A program made the position numbers and the translations under genes. A DNA stretch of 9,044 bases from NCBI GenBank assembly GCA_025356915.1, contig JANXQG010000219.1, positions 1 to 9,044 of the forward strand, written 5' to 3'. Numbering within the stretch: the stretch's first letter is position 1; the number at the start of each line of letters is the position of its first letter. Below the pieces are notes generated by a model. The model had not been told where the DNA came from. It searched no databases and worked only from the letters and a program-made list of their open reading frames with translations. Positions 6,500 through 9,044 of the stretch are shown here, in pieces. Source of the stretch: Planctomycetota bacterium. GTDB taxonomy: Bacteria; Planctomycetota; Planctomycetia; Pirellulales; Thermoguttaceae.

Positions 6500-8224
6500 T
6501 CACCCCAGCAATGCCGCCACGATCTCCTTACGGCCGACGCGATGGCAGAAATCGCCGAGCGTTTCGCCTTCTTTGCGATGCTGCTTGAAATAACCCAGCA
6601 CCGCGACAAGCGTCGCGACAAGATGCTCCAGCGGCACGCCGTCGCGATAGAGAAAGCTGAGCCGATCACCGATGCGGCGGCCGCCCAGATAGATGTCATA
6701 ACGACCGGCAGCATGGCCGACGATGCCGATATCCGCGTTGTAAGGCCGCGAACAGCCGTTTGTGCAGCCGGTCATCCGCAAGGCAAACACTTCTTGCTGA
6801 AGGCCTAGTCGCGCAACCTCGCCTTCCAACTCATGGAGGATGTCCGGCAAGGCCCGCTCGCTCTCCGTCAAGGCCAGCGGACAACTGGGCAGCGATACGC
6901 AAGCACCCGACCAGCGGCGGACGTTGGTAATTTCGCCGACCAGTGGCAGGCCGCAATGGCGCAGATGGTCTTCGATGTTCAGCCGGTCTTCCCAATAGAC
7001 ATCGCCCAAGAGGAGGCTCTGGCCGGGCGTTAGGCAGATAGCCGGGCCGTGGCCATCGCAGATATCGCGCAAGGCCGATTTCAGCCGCAAATCGCCCGCG
7101 TCTTGAATGCGCCCGCTGGGTACGTACAGACCGTAGAAAAAGCGGCCGTCACCTTGCTCGCGCCAGCCGAGGTGATCGTCGATGTCCCAGACTTCGTCAG
7201 GCTCGGGCGGCGACAGTTCATAGCCCAAGTATTGTTCGACCTGCCGCTTGAAACGCTCAATGCCCCAATCGGCGACGAGGTACTTCAGCCTCGCCCGCTT
7301 GCGATCGCTGCGATTGCCGAAGTCGCGAAAGACACGAACGATCGCGCGCAATAGATCGAGGATCTGGTCGGCCCGAGCGTAGGCCATCCGCTGAGCCAGG
7401 GCAGGAAAGGTGCCATGCTTGGCGGGCGTCATGCCCATGCCTCCGCCGACCAGCACGTTGTAGCCGATCACGTCGTAGTTGCGGCTCACGGCCAGCAGGC
7501 CAACATCCTGGCAATAGACATCCGCGCAGTTGTCGCCTGGCAGGCCGATTCCCACTTTGAACTTGCGTGGCAGATAGGTCTTGCCGTAGAGCGGCTCAAC
7601 CTCGTGCTCGGACTCATGGGAGCAAGCGGCCGGCGATTCGTCGAGCCAGATCTCGCGATAGGCGGGAGTCTGCGGCAAAAAGGCCCCGGCAATTTGCCCA
7701 GCCATCCATTGGATCTGTCCACGGACAGGATCGCCCCGATAGGGGGCAGGGCAGCAGACGACATTGCGATGCACGTCGCCACACGTCGCCATCGTGGTCA
7801 GGCCGACTTCATGAATCCGCTTGAGCACCGAGCGAAGATCCTGCTTGGCCAGACCGTGCATTTGCAAGTCTTGCCGGCTCGTGATTCGCAACGTGCCATT
7901 GCCATATTTGTCGGCAATCTCGATATGGGCTAGAAGCTGCTGGCTCGTGAGTCGGCCGCCGGGCACTCCGGTGCGGACCATGAATTGGTAGGTTTTCTGC
8001 TTCTTTGTGCCCGTATCGCCCAGCAACACGCGGCGATCGCGGTCGTCCTGCTGATACATGCCGTGATGCTTCAGCAATTGAGCCGTCTCCGTGGTGAAGT
8101 GGTCGGTCGGCTGAGACAGCTCTTTGGCGATCTGTCCGCGCAGATAATTGCTTTCGGCCTTGATCTTTTCGATCGAGCTTGGCGGGCCATTAACCTGATG
8201 TTGCGGATCGTTACTCATGACCAT
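6500..8224 (-). CDS. cysI: Sulfite reductase hemoprotein (siroheme/4Fe-4S), CysI type
   Basis: 574 residues, close to the about 570 of E. coli CysI, and similar throughout. It should reduce sulfite to sulfide with six electrons in assimilatory sulfur metabolism, in the cytoplasm. The N-terminus has the CysI signature SNYLRG...HHGMYQQDDRD (residues 26-62). The repeated ferredoxin-like and siroheme halves follow, with LRITSRQDLQMHG (112-124), RNVVC at Arg153 and LPRKFK (Lys221, Lys223), the positions that bind sulfite and siroheme carboxylates in the family. Cluster ligands are Cys442 and Cys448 (C-x5-C, followed by PLA) and Cys487 and Cys491 (GCTNGC). TCGD at 147-150 is more like ferredoxin-type sulfite/nitrite reductases than E. 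coli, so the electron donor is open; no CysJ flavoprotein is in the window. MVM at 8224 is preferred over the ATG two codons in because AGGA lies 9 nt upstream. Confidence 0.93.
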   Translation of the reverse strand: MVMSNDPQHQVNGPPSSIEKIKAESNYLRGQIAKELSQPTDHFTTETAQLLKHHGMYQQDDRDRRVLLGDTGTKKQKTYQFMVRTGVPGGRLTSQQLLAHIEIADKYGNGTLRITSRQDLQMHGLAKQDLRSVLKRIHEVGLTTMATCGDVHRNVVCCPAPYRGDPVRGQIQWMAGQIAGAFLPQTPAYREIWLDESPAACSHESEHEVEPLYGKTYLPRKFKVGIGLPGDNCADVYCQDVGLLAVSRNYDVIGYNVLVGGGMGMTPAKHGTFPALAQRMAYARADQILDLLRAIVRVFRDFGNRSDRKRARLKYLVADWGIERFKRQVEQYLGYELSPPEPDEVWDIDDHLGWREQGDGRFFYGLYVPSGRIQDAGDLRLKSALRDICDGHGPAICLTPGQSLLLGDVYWEDRLNIEDHLRHCGLPLVGEITNVRRWSGACVSLPSCPLALTESERALPDILHELEGEVARLGLQQEVFALRMTGCTNGCSRPYNADIGIVGHAAGRYDIYLGGRRIGDRLSFLYRDGVPLEHLVATLVAVLGYFKQHRKEGETLGDFCHRVGRKEIVAALLG

Positions 8225-8233
8225 GAGAACCTG

Positions 8234-8237
8234 TCCT
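8234..8237 (-). promoter_or_regulatory. cysI: Ribosome binding site deciding the cysI start
   Basis: AGGA on the minus strand lies 9 nt from the ATG at 8224, but 15 nt from the alternative ATG at 8218, so the longer start fits better. The difference is only two residues. Confidence 0.45.
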
Positions 8238-8384
8238 GGAGGATGAAAACTCAGTGCCGAACCGAATATTCAGTTTAGTCCTTGTTAGGCGGAAAGCAAT
8301 ACTAATGTTGACTCTTCGGGTTCTGGGTGCGGCCGTAGACGTGGCGGGAGTGAAACGTGCCTCACCAAAAGGGAGTGCGGGGCG

Positions 8385-8409
8385 ACCGGCACCGCGCAAC
8401 ACGGCCGGT
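8385..8409 (-). other. Hairpin in the presumed cysI leader
   Basis: ACCGGC and GCCGGT can form a 6-bp GC-rich stem with a 13-nt loop about 160-185 nt before the cysI start. There is no T-run, so it is not an obvious terminator. It could be a leader structure or chance in GC-rich DNA. Confidence 0.2.
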
Positions 8410-8487
8410 GAAAACCCACACAAAACGACAGAAATTGGTGCGGCTCGCTGCGCTCGTCCACACCCCAACGGCTCTCCCATAGCCAAT

Positions 8488-8627
8488 TGTAGGGTGCATG
8501 GAGCGAACCCCTAGGGAAATGGTGGGTTACGCACGGAATCCAGCGAACGGCAACCTTCTACCCTGGTTTAGACCGGTTCGCGCAACGCACCACTGCGATT
8601 GAGTTTCCGTGCTCCACCCACCCTACG
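8488..8627. repeat. 140-bp palindromic MITE-like element
   Basis: The ends TGTAGGGTGCATGGAGC (8488-8504) and GCTCCACCCACCCTACG (8611-8627) are inverted copies, pairing at 14 of 17 positions. A second nested pair occurs further in: ATGGTGGGTTACGC (8519-8532) against the reverse complement of GCGCAACGCACCAC (8580-8593), 11 of 14. The GTAGGGTGGGT...CACCCTAC pattern is like dispersed intergenic repeats that I recall from planctomycetes and cyanobacteria. No transposase and no convincing target duplication is visible. Lying just past the stop of the repeat-rich gene, its folded transcript could act as a terminator or processing site. Confidence 0.6.
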
Positions 8628-8659
8628 ATGAATAATCCAGGCTTATTGATTCGCCGGTC

Positions 8660-9044
8660 CTAATCGAATGGGCCTTTTTCCTCAACCGGCTTCTTGTCCT
8701 CAACCGGCTTCTTGTCCTCAGCCGGCTTCTTGTCGTCAGCCGGCTTCTTTTTGTCAACAGGCTTCTTGTCGTCGGCAGGGGCAGCGGCTGGTTTCTTGGC
8801 TGGCCCCTTCTCGGCCTCCTCGACAAACGGAGTGCCAGCGGGTTCCACCACAGCCGGCTCGGCGGGTTTGCCACCAGCCTTCGCGGCATCGGCGGGCGAG
8901 GCAGCAGGCTTTTTATCATCGCCAAATAGCCCATTAGCATCGTCGGCAGGTTTGGCCGCCTCAGGTTTAGCTGCGCCAGGTTTAGCTGCTTCAGGTTTAG
9001 CTGCTTCAGGTTTAGCTGCTTCTGGTTTGGCCGCCTCAGGTTTA
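8660..9044 (-). CDS. C-terminal part of a Lys/Pro/Ala/Glu-rich low-complexity protein, 5' end beyond window
   Basis: The minus-strand frame ending in TAG at 8660-8662 stays open to the window edge, giving about 127 residues without a start codon needed inside. The visible N-terminal side has six KPEAA-type pentapeptides, one of them KPGAA. Then comes a spacer with GLFGDDKKP and many Ala/Pro/Gly residues, then five hexapeptides of the type DKKPAE, ending EEKGPFD. The segment is disordered and highly charged with no membrane helix. Such tails occur as linkers or wall- and nucleic-acid-contacting tails in secreted or cytoplasmic proteins; nothing here identifies the function. The frame is preferred over the other open frames in the same repeats because it is open over the whole 385 bases and has the composition of known KP-rich tails. 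A GTG at 8851 is an in-frame valine, not a credible start. Confidence 0.7.
   Translation of the reverse strand, partial: KPEAAKPEAAKPEAAKPEAAKPGAAKPEAAKPADDANGLFGDDKKPAASPADAAKAGGKPAEPAVVEPAGTPFVEEAEKGPAKKPAAAPADDKKPVDKKKPADDKKPAEDKKPVEDKKPVEEKGPFD
8681..8770 (-). repeat. Five 18-bp tandem repeats (hexapeptide DKKPxE)
   Basis: Units start at 8681, 8699, 8717, 8735 and 8753. The first two are identical (CTCAACCGGCTTCTTGTC on the plus strand) and the others differ by a few bases. Each encodes a hexapeptide of the low-complexity tail. Near-identity at the DNA level points to recent slippage-type expansion. Confidence 0.85.
8948..9044 (-). repeat. 15-bp tandem repeats (pentapeptide KPEAA), about 6.5 copies, running off the window
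   Basis: Units of the form AGGTTTAGCTGCTTC on the plus strand repeat every 15 bp from 8948 to the window end, alternating with a GC-richer variant (AGGTTTGGCCGCCTC). Each encodes KPEAA on the minus strand, with one KPGAA. The array probably continues past the edge. Confidence 0.85.

Larger units (their letters stand above)
8225..8659. other. 435-bp intergenic region upstream of cysI
   Basis: This gap separates the repeat-rich gene from cysI, both on the minus strand. From 8225 to 8487 is a potential cysI leader. It has one hairpin (ACCGGC 8385-8390 pairing with GCCGGT 8404-8409 over a 13-nt loop) and a stretch with CTCGCTGCGCTCG (8444-8456) of the type seen in dispersed repeats. A 140-bp palindromic element fills 8488-8627. 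I see no convincing -35/-10 pair and no known riboswitch. An open frame antisense to much of this gap runs into cysI and looks non-coding. Confidence 0.6.

Noticed and set aside
7415..7933. 172-codon open frame on the plus strand
   Set aside because: Antisense to the conserved siroheme domain of cysI; no supporting motif.
8211..8486. Minus-strand open frame of 91 codons before cysI, with RVNISIAFRLTRTK near its end
   Set aside because: The tail vaguely recalls the end of formylglycine-generating-enzyme domains, but the rest has no such motif, the frame overlaps the cysI start, and the region contains repeat-like DNA. At most a decayed remnant.
8623..8940. Minus-strand open frame rich in RSRLRT repeats
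   Set aside because: It is a shifted reading of the same tandem repeats; the KPEAA/DKKPxE frame is open over the whole end of the window and has a more plausible composition.
8681..9044. Tandem arrays as a CRISPR
   Set aside because: Units are 15 and 18 bp, directly adjacent without spacers, and encode an in-frame low-complexity peptide.

Overview
The window looks like a chromosomal segment of a high-GC bacterium, most probably a planctomycete of the Pirellulales type. This is an inference. It rests on the gene families (GH127 and GH2 glycosidases, an S9 peptidase with a WD40-like propeller, and a planctomycete-style UvsE), the Lys/Pro/Ala/Glu-rich low-complexity protein, and dispersed-repeat signatures (a YKPEAQA-coding repeat and a GTAGGGTG...CACCCTAC palindrome) that I associate with that group from memory. 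No rRNA, tRNA, CRISPR array, transposase or phage gene is visible.

Layout. On the plus strand, positions 2-2923 hold the 3' part of a large gene that joins the end of a GH127 (DUF1680) beta-L-arabinofuranosidase domain to a complete GH2-type glycosidase. It overlaps by four bases (ATGA) with an S9-family prolyl-oligopeptidase-like peptidase at 2920-5061. A 256-bp convergent intergenic region follows. On the minus strand, read from right to left, are the C-terminal end of a repeat-rich acidic/basic low-complexity protein (9044-8660), a 435-bp gap with a palindromic MITE-like element, a CysI-type sulfite reductase hemoprotein (8224-6500), and, 42 bp further on, a UV-damage endonuclease fused to a GIY-YIG nuclease (6457-5318).

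How the genes work together. The glycosidase and the peptidase are probably translationally coupled and may act together on glycoprotein- or plant-derived material, but the sequence does not show the substrate. The sulfite reductase supplies sulfide for cysteine synthesis. The UvsE fusion is a DNA-repair protein probably co-transcribed with it, with no obvious functional link.

The most notable signals are three. First, the UvsE-GIY-YIG fusion, which puts two nucleases of different mechanism in one polypeptide. Second, the GH127-GH2 fusion. Third, small palindromic repeats sitting in frame inside the two plus-strand genes: a 77-bp element with inverted ends and an internal 30-bp tandem duplication in the glycosidase, and a 25-nt hairpin in the peptidase. 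These resemble protein-coding palindromic elements.
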